In this document: in pieces, positions 1 through 5,992 of the stretch
How the letters are laid out: every line of letters begins with the position of its first letter
Numbering within the stretch: position 1 is the stretch's first letter
Assembly: GCA_031254955.1 (NCBI GenBank)
Contig: JAIRTK010000504.1
Span: 1-8,266 of the forward strand
DNA: 8,266 nucleotides
Source of the DNA: Opitutaceae bacterium
GTDB taxonomy: Bacteria; Verrucomicrobiota; Verrucomicrobiia; Opitutales; Opitutaceae
Reading direction: 5' to 3'
Made by a program: the position numbers and the translations under genes
Notes under the pieces: model-generated
What the model saw: only the letters and a program-made list of their open reading frames with translations
The model's database searches: none
Told to the model about the DNA's origin: nothing

Positions 1-213
1 CTTGGCGGGCAGACGCGTAATCGCAAGTCATAAAATGCCGATTTTATTCATAAATGGTATCATACGGCTCGGCGGGACGCCTCGCCCTACCTTTAACGGC
101 TTCCATTGTGTGATTTCCATTCACAAAGGGTATAAGATGGCGTGATAGAATTCCAGCCGCGCTGGCGTTTTGGGCGGAGGAGCTGTTCGGTTCGCAAATA
201 GGGGCCGGTCAGG
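1..213. other. Left-edge non-coding stretch, AT-rich in part
   Basis: No gene can be supported here. Bases 28-66 are much more AT-rich than the rest of the window (taaaatgccgattttattc lies here), so a promoter is possible, but no clear -35/-10 pair stands out. Bases 65-91 hold a GC-rich segment (ggcgggacgcctcgccctac) that looks like a dispersed intergenic repeat. This is an impression only, because no second copy exists in the window. A short hairpin, ccagc at 153-157 and gctgg at 161-165, lies about 50 bases past the stop of the first oxidoreductase. On the plus side it is followed by cgtttt, and on the minus side by aattct, so it is at best a weak terminator. A minus-strand ATG at 29-31 opens a frame reading MTCDYASARQ to the window edge. 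This is too short to call. Confidence 0.5.
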
Positions 214-1818
214 TTAGGCTTTCGACTTGGACGGGCGGCGGTCGAGGACGTTGCCGGCGAGGCGGCGCGGCATGGGCACCGCGCCTGTGCGCGAGGGCAT
301 CGGGGGGTAGTCGGGGCGGTTGAAGCCTTTCACCATGTCGGCGATCCGGACGGTTTTCCCGGTCTCGAAGCTGATGTTGGCCGCCGCGCCGATGAGGATG
401 GAGGCCGCGCCGCCGCGTTCGTCGGAATCGCGCTGGTATTTGTCGGCGGGGGGATTGGGCAGGAAGATGTCGTCGAGCATGACAACGTCGCCGCCGCCGT
501 GGCTGCCGGCGCCGGTCCACGGGGTGTGGTCGCGCGCCTCGCCGCGGAGCGGTATGACGCGGGTTTTCGTGCCGCCGGCTTTGATCGCGCCTTGCGCGGC
601 GTCGCCGTCGGCGCCGTTCACATAAATTTGTTCGACGATGGAGTGTTCGAGCCGGCCTTGGGTGCCGTTGAAGGCGATTTGGTAGCCTTCCCATGCGTTG
701 AAGGCGTTGAGCGTGTAGTTGAGCGTGGGGCCGGTGTCGTAGTTCACGATGACGTTCATGGTGTCTTCGATGTCGATGTCGGGCCGGAATACGCAGCGGT
801 CGCGCTGGTAGCCGTCGTGGTTTTCGTTGTCGAGGTAGAGGGCGCGCAGGCCGGGGGTGCCGGGCAGGTCGATGTGGAAGCCGCATTGGTTTCCTTCGGG
901 GCAGGTCATGCAGCGTTCGTGGGGGCCGCTCAGGCCCATGCGCCGGATCATTGCGGGGGTGTAGAATTCGCGTTTGCCGACGGCGGCGACCGAGACGGGC
1001 GAGGCGCTGAGCCACCAGTTGACGAGGTCGAAGTGGTGCGTGGCTTTGTGGAGCATGAGGCCGCCGGAGTTTTTTTTGTTGCTGTGCCAGCGGCGGAAGT
1101 AGTCGGTGCCGTGGCGGGTGTTGAGCAGCCATTGGAAATCGACGGAGAGGATTTCGCCGATTTCGCCGGACATGAGGATGTCTTTCACTTGGGTGCGCGG
1201 CGGGGAGTAGCGGTAGTTGAAGGTGACGCGGACTTTTTTCCCGGTGCGTTTTTGCGTGTCGAGGATGCGCTGGCATTTTTCCGCCGTGATGGTCATCGGT
1301 TTTTCCGTGATGGTGTCGCAGCCGAGTTCCATCGCGCGGACCAGGTAGAGGTCGTGCGCGGCGTCCACCGTGGTGACGATGATGATGTCGGGGCGGGTTT
1401 CCCGGATCATGGCTTCAAATTCCGGGATGACGCGGTCGAAGTCCGGCACGGGCGGGTTGGGCGCGGTGGGATACCAGGCTTTGATCGTGACGCCGGCGTC
1501 GGCGGCGAGTTTTTGCGCGTTTTTGGCGCGGCCTTCGTTCATGTCGCACACGCCGACGAGTTCGGCGACGTGGCGGTAGTTTTTGAGGATGGCGTTGAAA
1601 TACATGCGGTGCCGGCTGCCGCAGCCGACGATGGCGTAGCGGCGGCGGCGTCCGATGGCGGCGGCGGTGGGCGCGGTGGCGGTGGCGGAGCGCAAGCCCG
1701 CGCCGCCAACGGCCAGGCCGAGCGCGGCGGTGGAGGCCGTTTTCACGAAGGTGCGCCGGTCAATGGCGGCGACATCGCAGGGGGGAGTATCGAGTGGATT
1801 TTGGGACGGGGAGTGCAT
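214..1818 (-). CDS. Tat-exported Gfo/Idh/MocA family oxidoreductase with a cysteine cluster
   Basis: This is a 534-residue NAD(P)-type oxidoreductase of the Gfo/Idh/MocA family, whose members usually oxidise or reduce sugars, inositols and their derivatives. A twin-arginine signal (DRRTFVK, Arg21-Arg22, then an Ala/Gly-rich stretch to about residue 53) points to folded export to the periplasm. The Rossmann motif YAIVGCGSR covers residues 61-69. The family EKP motif is at 172-174, and the substrate-side motif LMLHKATHHFDLVNWW at 254-269. Cysteines 303, 306 and 312, with Cys342 further on, form a CxxC-x5-C group that could bind a metal. This kind of insert occurs in some family members. The length exceeds the usual 330-450 because of the signal and a long C-terminal part. 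The ATG is chosen because it puts the Tat motif at residue 21. No Shine-Dalgarno site is visible. The exact substrate is unknown. Confidence 0.93.
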   Translation of the reverse strand: MHSPSQNPLDTPPCDVAAIDRRTFVKTASTAALGLAVGGAGLRSATATAPTAAAIGRRRRYAIVGCGSRHRMYFNAILKNYRHVAELVGVCDMNEGRAKNAQKLAADAGVTIKAWYPTAPNPPVPDFDRVIPEFEAMIRETRPDIIIVTTVDAAHDLYLVRAMELGCDTITEKPMTITAEKCQRILDTQKRTGKKVRVTFNYRYSPPRTQVKDILMSGEIGEILSVDFQWLLNTRHGTDYFRRWHSNKKNSGGLMLHKATHHFDLVNWWLSASPVSVAAVGKREFYTPAMIRRMGLSGPHERCMTCPEGNQCGFHIDLPGTPGLRALYLDNENHDGYQRDRCVFRPDIDIEDTMNVIVNYDTGPTLNYTLNAFNAWEGYQIAFNGTQGRLEHSIVEQIYVNGADGDAAQGAIKAGGTKTRVIPLRGEARDHTPWTGAGSHGGGDVVMLDDIFLPNPPADKYQRDSDERGGAASILIGAAANISFETGKTVRIADMVKGFNRPDYPPMPSRTGAVPMPRRLAGNVLDRRPSKSKA

Positions 1819-1857
1819 GGGTTTTCGGGATGTGTGGATTTACGGTCAAGTCATGGG

Positions 1858-1995
1858 CGCCTCGCAGGGGCCGGTTCTTTCTCTTTCTTCTTTATCTTTC
1901 CTCTTGCTCCCTTTGGAAGGGTCATGCGGCGTGGCAGCGAAGAGAGAGAGGGGAAAGATAAGGAGGAAAGAGAAAGAGCCGGATGGTGCGAGGCG
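1858..1995. repeat. 138-bp imperfect palindrome in the spacer between the HEAT gene and the oxidoreductase
   Basis: The two 46-base arms are 1858-1903 and 1950-1995. The outer 9 bp (cgcctcgca at 1858-1866, tgcgaggcg at 1987-1995) pair perfectly. A 4-by-4 internal loop follows. Then 33 positions pair with 29 Watson-Crick matches and four T-G oppositions. The left arm is pyrimidine-rich (ttctttctctttcttc) and the right arm purine-rich. The 46-base centre carries a small hairpin, ccctt at 1909-1913 with aaggg at 1917-1921. All four imperfect positions are T in the left arm against G in the right arm, so a plus-strand RNA would pair through them by wobble while a minus-strand RNA would have A-C mismatches. 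It resembles a REP- or MITE-like dispersed element, and could also stabilise or terminate transcripts. Confidence 0.85.
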
Positions 1996-2040
1996 GTTTG
2001 AATTGTCCTCGCGTGATTTGTCGGGTGGAGGTGTTTTTGC

Positions 2041-2069
2041 AATCCGCCTGTCAATCGGACAGACAGATT
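2041..2069 (-). promoter_or_regulatory. Stem-loop overlapping the stop codon of the HEAT-repeat gene
   Basis: In the minus-strand transcript, aatctgtctgtc pairs with gacaggcggatt around a 5-base loop (cgatt), giving an unbroken 12-bp stem if two G-U pairs are allowed. The stem takes in the last two bases of the TAA stop (2068-2070). The sequence after it is gcaaaaac, so there is no U-tract and this is not a canonical intrinsic terminator. It may protect the 3' end of the mRNA or assist factor-dependent termination. That role is inference. Confidence 0.55.
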
Positions 2070-4221
2070 ATTTGTCGGCGGGCGCGATTTCTTTTAGGAA
2101 GGCGGTCGCGGACGGGGCGCGGATTTTTTTCACGGCGGCGATGATGGCTTGGCGTTCTTCGTCGCGGGTGGCGAGGGGCCAGGCGGCGCGGTATTCGCCG
2201 ATTTTGGCGGCGGCGGGCTGGTCCAGTTTCTCCAAGGTGGCGATGGCTCCGATGAGGGCGAGGGTGCGCTCGTCGGGGGCGGCTCCGTTCCGCGCGGCGG
2301 CGAGCAGGAGTTTGCAGGCTTCCGGTGTCTGGGCGGCGGAGAGAGCGCGGAGGGTTTCCTTGCGGACGGCGGCGTCGGGCGCGGCGAGGAGGGTTTGGAG
2401 GGTGTCGGTGGCGGCGGGGGCGTTCACGAGGGTGAGCGCGCCGATGAGGGCGGCGCGTTCGGGGCCGGTGGCGCGGGCGATCGCGGCGGACAGTGCCGTC
2501 GCGGCTGACGCCGGGGCCGGGGCGTCGCCGGCGGCGGTGAAGAGGGCGCGCCGCCACTCGCGGCGGTCGGCGGCGGCGCGGATGTTGCCGGCGATGTCGA
2601 GGATGTCGGCGAGGTCGCCGGGGCGGACGAGCCGGGCGAGCGCGGCGAAGGCGGCGGCGCGGAGGGCGGGGACTTCGGCGGTGGTGGAGGCGAGCGCAAA
2701 TATGAATGCGTCGCGGCACTGGCGCGCGGCGAGGATTGTAATTATGCGCGCGTGTGTATCGGCAGGGAGGGAATGGCCGAAAAGTTCAACAAGAGGGGTG
2801 TTTGCGTTTTCCAAGGGGAGGGTTTCGAGCGCGTTTTGGGCGGCGTTGGCGATGGCGGGGTCGCCGTCTTCGAGGGCGGCGAGGAGGGCGGGGATGACTC
2901 CGGCGTCACCGGTGGCGGCGGCGGCGCGCACTGCGGCGCAACGGATTTCGGCGGAGTTGACGCCGACGCCGGCAAGGACGGGTCCGATGACGGGGAGCGC
3001 GGCGGCGTTGCGGCTGGAGGCGATGGCGTTGAGCGCGGCGAGTTGAGTGTCGGGCGGGAGCGCGGGGAACTGGTCGCGCAGGAGTTTCACGGACGCCGGG
3101 TCGGAGGACGCGGCGAGGCCGCGCGCGATGGCGGCGCGCAGGCGCGGGTCGGGGTCGGCGAGGAGCGCGGCGACGGCGGATTCGGAAAAGGCCGTGTCCG
3201 GCGGGGTGAAGATTGAGGTGATGAGGATGGAGTCGTAGGGGGAGAGGCCGGCGGTGGGGGCGGGGGTTGAGGTGGCGGTGCGCTTTATTTCGGCATCGAA
3301 GGCGAAGAGGGCGCGGATGGTTTCGATTTTGACTTGCGGGTCGATGGCATCGCTCAGCGTTTCGACGAGGCGGTTTTTCACGTGCGCGATGGCGGCGTTT
3401 TTTTCGGATGGCGGCGCGCGGTGGACGTGGTTTCCGGAGGCGGCAATGAAGGCGCGGACACTCGGGAGGTGTTTTGCGCGGATATACGGATAGTATCTGG
3501 GGAAACCGGGGCCGTGTGCCTTGCTGGCCGTGGGGCGCAGCACGTCAAGGGTGCGGAGGGTGCCGATGTTTGCGAGGGCGTCGCGCGCGGCGGCGCTGAC
3601 GGCGGTGGTATAGTTTCCGCCGAAGTGGTTTGCGAGGGCGTTGACGGCGTTTTCCGCGCGGCGTTGGCCGAGGGCGTTGGCGGCGGCGACGCGGATGGGG
3701 ACTTCGGTGGGCGGGCATGGGAGCGGGTCGCCGAGGAGGGCGAGGAGGGCTTTTTCGGCTTCCTCGCCGGGAATCGTGGCGAGCGAGCGGGCGGCGTGGA
3801 AGGTGTAATCGGGATTGGCGGCGAGGAGGGCGAGCGCGGGGGCGGATTTGGCGGTGCCGATCACGCCGAGCCAGTCGATGAAGACGCGGCGCGCGGCGGG
3901 GGTGAGGATGGTGGCGGCGGGGGCGGCGGGAGCGGTGGTGGTGGCTGTGGCGGGGGTGGGGATGGCGGGGTCGGGGGTGGCGAGCAGTGCGAGGATTTCG
4001 TCTTCGGCGGCGGCGCGTTGGGCGGGGGTGGCGGCGTGGAGCCATGTTTCATAATCAATCAGCGGCGCGAGCGGCTGGCCGTAATCATAGGCGGCGAGCG
4101 GCGCGAGGGTGGGCGCGGACTCCGCCGCGAGCAGGGAGCGGGCCGGCAGGATGGCGGCGCAGAGGAGCGCGAGGACGGGCAGGACGCGGAGGGGAGTGCA
4201 GCTGCGAGGATGGGCGGGCAT
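2068..4221 (-). CDS. Secreted HEAT-repeat protein, 717 residues
   Basis: The protein opens with a basic n-region and a hydrophobic core (LRVLPVLALLCAAILPA, about residues 11-27), a likely Sec signal peptide ending near the Ala-Ala at 32-33. A Pro/Ala/Thr-rich linker covers about 83-106. The rest is almost entirely alpha-helical, with repeated pairs such as LLADPDPRLRAAIARGLA, VIPALLAALEDGDPAIANAA and LLAAPDAAVRKETLRALSAA. These have the Asp-Pro turn and Ala/Leu spacing typical of HEAT or PBS-lyase-like repeats. No catalytic motif is visible, so the likely role is an extracytoplasmic protein-binding scaffold. It lies between two Tat-exported oxidoreductases, but 192- and 249-base spacers separate it from them. 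No Shine-Dalgarno site precedes the ATG. The start is supported by the signal peptide directly after it. The repeat assignment is firm. The partner is unknown. Confidence 0.9.
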   Translation of the reverse strand: MPAHPRSCTPLRVLPVLALLCAAILPARSLLAAESAPTLAPLAAYDYGQPLAPLIDYETWLHAATPAQRAAAEDEILALLATPDPAIPTPATATTTAPAAPAATILTPAARRVFIDWLGVIGTAKSAPALALLAANPDYTFHAARSLATIPGEEAEKALLALLGDPLPCPPTEVPIRVAAANALGQRRAENAVNALANHFGGNYTTAVSAAARDALANIGTLRTLDVLRPTASKAHGPGFPRYYPYIRAKHLPSVRAFIAASGNHVHRAPPSEKNAAIAHVKNRLVETLSDAIDPQVKIETIRALFAFDAEIKRTATSTPAPTAGLSPYDSILITSIFTPPDTAFSESAVAALLADPDPRLRAAIARGLAASSDPASVKLLRDQFPALPPDTQLAALNAIASSRNAAALPVIGPVLAGVGVNSAEIRCAAVRAAAATGDAGVIPALLAALEDGDPAIANAAQNALETLPLENANTPLVELFGHSLPADTHARIITILAARQCRDAFIFALASTTAEVPALRAAAFAALARLVRPGDLADILDIAGNIRAAADRREWRRALFTAAGDAPAPASAATALSAAIARATGPERAALIGALTLVNAPAATDTLQTLLAAPDAAVRKETLRALSAAQTPEACKLLLAAARNGAAPDERTLALIGAIATLEKLDQPAAAKIGEYRAAWPLATRDEERQAIIAAVKKIRAPSATAFLKEIAPADK

Positions 4222-4232
4222 GGTGGTTTGGC

Positions 4233-4261
4233 GGCGTGGGTGGCGTGGGTGGCGGGTGGGG
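4233..4261 (+). repeat. 9-bp tandem repeat and G-rich run in the HEAT gene leader
   Basis: ggcgtgggt occurs twice in tandem (4233-4241 and 4242-4250) and is followed by a degenerate copy. The plus strand has four G-tracts, at 4238-4240, 4247-4249, 4254-4256 and 4258-4261, with loops of 6, 4 and 1 bases, which fits a G-quadruplex pattern. It lies 12-40 bases upstream of the minus-strand ATG at 4221, so it would be in the template strand for that gene. The mRNA itself would be C-rich here. Confidence 0.55.
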
Positions 4262-4267
4262 ATTTGG

Positions 4268-4311
4268 GTCGATTTAAGTCGATTTAAATCGAATGGGGTC
4301 GATTTAAGTCG
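4268..4311. promoter_or_regulatory. Phased 10-bp repeat with a 14-bp palindrome upstream of the HEAT gene
   Basis: The decamer gtcgatttaa occurs exactly at 4268-4277, 4278-4287 and 4298-4307, with a decayed unit (atcgaatggg) filling the slot at 4288-4297 and gtcg beginning a fifth. The period is 10 bp, close to one helical turn. A perfect 14-bp palindrome, tcgatttaaatcga, occupies 4279-4292. The block is strikingly AT-rich inside a very GC-rich spacer. It lies 47-90 bases upstream of the ATG at 4221, the normal place for a promoter or operator. A transcription-factor array is the most natural reading, but the protein is unknown. Confidence 0.6.
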
Positions 4312-4413
4312 GGCGCGGGCGAGCGGATGCGGGATTAGGCGGGCGCGGGGTCGGGTGGTGCGAGGTCGGACGCGTGCTGGGTTGGGCGAGGGCGGGTGGA
4401 TGTGGGCGCGGGG
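4312..4413 (-). other. C-rich, G-poor spacer after the oxidoreductase gene
   Basis: Between the oxidoreductase stop at 4414-4416 and the phased repeat, the minus-strand RNA would be rich in C with comparatively little G (for example cccacatccacccgccctcg). No U-tract hairpin is seen. Such sequence fits a Rho utilisation site, so Rho-dependent termination here is possible. The overall base bias of the window could also explain it. Confidence 0.3.
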
Positions 4414-5802
4414 TTACGCGGGGAGGGTCCAGGGCGCGCGCATGACGCGCTGGAGGTAGCGGGCGGCGTCGGGCGCGTCGATGAGTTGCTCGGCGGCGGG
4501 GTCGAAGCGGAGTTCGCGGCGGCGGGAGCGGAAGGCGATGTTGGCGAGGTGCGCGGCGGCGGTCACGCAGTGGGCGTCGGACATCGGGGCGCGCGGGGGC
4601 GCGCCGTTGAGCGCGCAGGCGATGAAGTCGTCCATGTGGCCGCGCGCGCCGTCCAGCCGGAAGAGCGCGCGGTGCGAGGGGATGTGCACGCGGCGCAGTT
4701 GCGGCTTGCCGTATTCGATGGCGGAGCGGTTGACGAACACGGAGCCTTCGGCGCCGTCGAGGTGCACGCCTTCGCGCAGGGAGGAGGAGACTTCGATCAC
4801 GATGCCGTTGTCGTAGTGCGCCTCGAAGGCGTAGTCGGAGGCGGTGTTGTAGAGGGGGGTGTCGTCGAGGAAGCGGGCGGTGGCGTTGCGGATGGCGACG
4901 GGCAGGCGGTCGTTGACGCGGAGGGCGAGGGCGGCGGAGTCGAAGTGGTGGCCGATCCAGTCGGTGATGCGACCGCCGCCGAAGGCGAAGTTCCAGCGCC
5001 AGTGGTAGTGGACGCGGGCCTTGCAATAGGGGAGGGGTTCGGCGGGGCCGAGCCAGGTGTCGTAGTCGAGGCCGGGCGGGACCGGCTCGGGGGCGCCGGA
5101 GCGGGGCAGGGGTTCGGCGGAGTAGCCGCCGAGGCCGGCGACGAGGTCGGGGCCGCCGGCGGGGCGGACGTTCATGTAGCGCGGGAGGCCGACGCGGGCG
5201 CGGGTGATGCCGCCGAGGTAGCCGCAGCGGGCGAGGTCGATGGCGCGCAGGTAATTCGTCATGGAGCGTTGCTGGCTGCCGATTTGGCAGACGACGCCGG
5301 AGGCGCGCACGGCGTCGAGCATGGCGCGGGTCTCGGGGATGGAGGCGCCGGAGGGTTTTTCGCAATAGATGTGTTTTCCGGCGCGGGCGGCGTGGATGAC
5401 GTGGAGCGCGTGCCAGTGTTCGGGCGAGGCGATGAGCACGGCGTCGATGTCGGGGCGGGCGAGCAGTTCGCGCATGTCGCCGTATTCGTCGCAGCCGTGG
5501 TAGGTGCCGGAGGCGGTTTCGTCGGCGTAGGTTTTTTCGATGAACTGGCGGGTTTGCTCGCGGTGCCGCCGGTCCACGTCGCAGACGGCGATGATGCGGG
5601 CGGCGGCGTTGGCCATCGCGCCGGTCATGATGACGCGGCCTTGGAGGCCGGCGCCGATGACGCCGAGGTTGAGGCGGTTGGAGGGGGCGACGCCTCCGCC
5701 GAGGCCGAGCGTTTGCGCGCGCACGATGGCGGGGAACGCGACCGCGGCGGCGGAGGCGGCGGAGGTGGCGGCGAGGGTTTTGAGGAAGGCGCGGCGGTGC
5801 AT
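4414..5802 (-). CDS. Tat-exported Gfo/Idh/MocA family oxidoreductase
   Basis: With the start chosen here the protein has 462 residues and begins MHRRAFLKTL, a Tat motif (Arg3-Arg4) followed by an Ala-rich core ending near VRAQ (30). The Rossmann motif VIGAGLQGR is at 48-56, the family EKP at 148-150, and the substrate-domain motif FGGGRITDWIGHHFD at 274-288. The Trp-rich segment before that (DYDTWLGPAEP, YHWRWNF) is typical of the Planctomycetota/Verrucomicrobiota branch of the family. It probably carries out NAD(P)-linked redox chemistry on a sugar derivative in the periplasm, but the substrate is unknown. An ATG 66 bases further upstream (5866-5868) is in frame. It would add 22 residues that translate a non-coding repeat and bury the Tat motif, so 5802 is preferred. 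The protein differs clearly from the other oxidoreductase of this window in its motifs and in lacking the cysteine cluster. Confidence 0.93.
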   Translation of the reverse strand: MHRRAFLKTLAATSAASAAAVAFPAIVRAQTLGLGGGVAPSNRLNLGVIGAGLQGRVIMTGAMANAAARIIAVCDVDRRHREQTRQFIEKTYADETASGTYHGCDEYGDMRELLARPDIDAVLIASPEHWHALHVIHAARAGKHIYCEKPSGASIPETRAMLDAVRASGVVCQIGSQQRSMTNYLRAIDLARCGYLGGITRARVGLPRYMNVRPAGGPDLVAGLGGYSAEPLPRSGAPEPVPPGLDYDTWLGPAEPLPYCKARVHYHWRWNFAFGGGRITDWIGHHFDSAALALRVNDRLPVAIRNATARFLDDTPLYNTASDYAFEAHYDNGIVIEVSSSLREGVHLDGAEGSVFVNRSAIEYGKPQLRRVHIPSHRALFRLDGARGHMDDFIACALNGAPPRAPMSDAHCVTAAAHLANIAFRSRRRELRFDPAAEQLIDAPDAARYLQRVMRAPWTLPA

Positions 5803-5812
5803 GGTGAATTCA

Positions 5813-5916
5813 GTTTTCAGGGTTTCCGTTTTCAGTTCCGAGGCGGAGCGGGAGGTCTGGCGAAACAACGGCGCGGAAGCGTCTCTTGAAAACTGAAAAC
5901 GCTGAAGACTGAAAAC
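5813..5916. repeat. Repeated gttttcag/ctgaaaac octamers in inverted arms
   Basis: gttttcag occurs at 5813-5820 and 5828-5835. Its complement, ctgaaaac, occurs at 5893-5900 and 5909-5916, with near copies at 5886-5893 (ttgaaaac) and 5902-5909 (ctgaagac). The groups face each other across about 57 bases, so 5813-5835 and 5893-5916 can pair as imperfect arms. The left arm ends 10 bases before the ATG of the oxidoreductase at 5802, placing it in the 5' leader. Simple octamer mosaics like this are typical of dispersed intergenic repeats. A regulatory role is possible but unproved. Confidence 0.6.
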
Positions 5917-5992
5917 GTTGCCTCAAAAATGGCCATTCAAAACAATGGGGAGTTCCGGGAAGTTGTTTCGCGGCGGCTCAGGTTGTTTCGCC
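5859..5992. repeat. 134-bp segment bounded by 11-bp perfect inverted repeats
   Basis: ggcgaaacaac at 5859-5869 is the exact reverse complement of gttgtttcgcc at 5982-5992. A third copy matching ten of the eleven bases lies at 5962-5972, exactly 20 bases from the last one. The right end lies inside the last codons of the glycosyltransferase gene (Gly-Glu-Thr-Thr-stop), and the left end in the leader of the next gene. The arrangement recalls a miniature inverted-repeat element. No target-site duplication is obvious, and it carries no gene. A weak hairpin (ccatt 5933-5937, aatgg 5944-5948) lies within it. Confidence 0.5.

Noticed and set aside
1..31. Minus-strand ATG at the left edge (MTCDYASARQ)
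   Set aside because: Only ten codons are visible and no ribosome site or family match supports it.
499..2001. 500-codon open frame on the plus strand opposite the first oxidoreductase
   Set aside because: It is antisense to a gene with clear family motifs. Its product is a Val/Gly/Ala/Asp-rich composition artefact without any domain.
1851..2054. 67-codon minus-strand frame in the spacer between the HEAT gene and the oxidoreductase
   Set aside because: It translates the long palindrome (Ser/Leu-rich then Lys/Glu-rich halves are the two arms), so it is a repeat artefact.
1655..3046. 463-codon plus-strand frame spanning the end of one gene, a spacer and part of the next
   Set aside because: It crosses the palindrome and two real genes. 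The Arg/Ala/Ser-rich product shows no domain.
214..5802. Assignment of either oxidoreductase to glycosidase family GH109, which shares the fold and Tat export
   Set aside because: I could not identify residues specific to GH109, so the general family name is kept.
5803..5868. Upstream in-frame start for the oxidoreductase at 4414-5802
   Set aside because: The added 22 residues are the octamer repeat translated (LKTETLKTEF) and would push the Tat motif away from the N-terminus.
4396..5889. 497-codon open frame on the plus strand opposite the second oxidoreductase
   Set aside because: Gly/Val/Ala-rich shadow of a confidently identified minus-strand gene.
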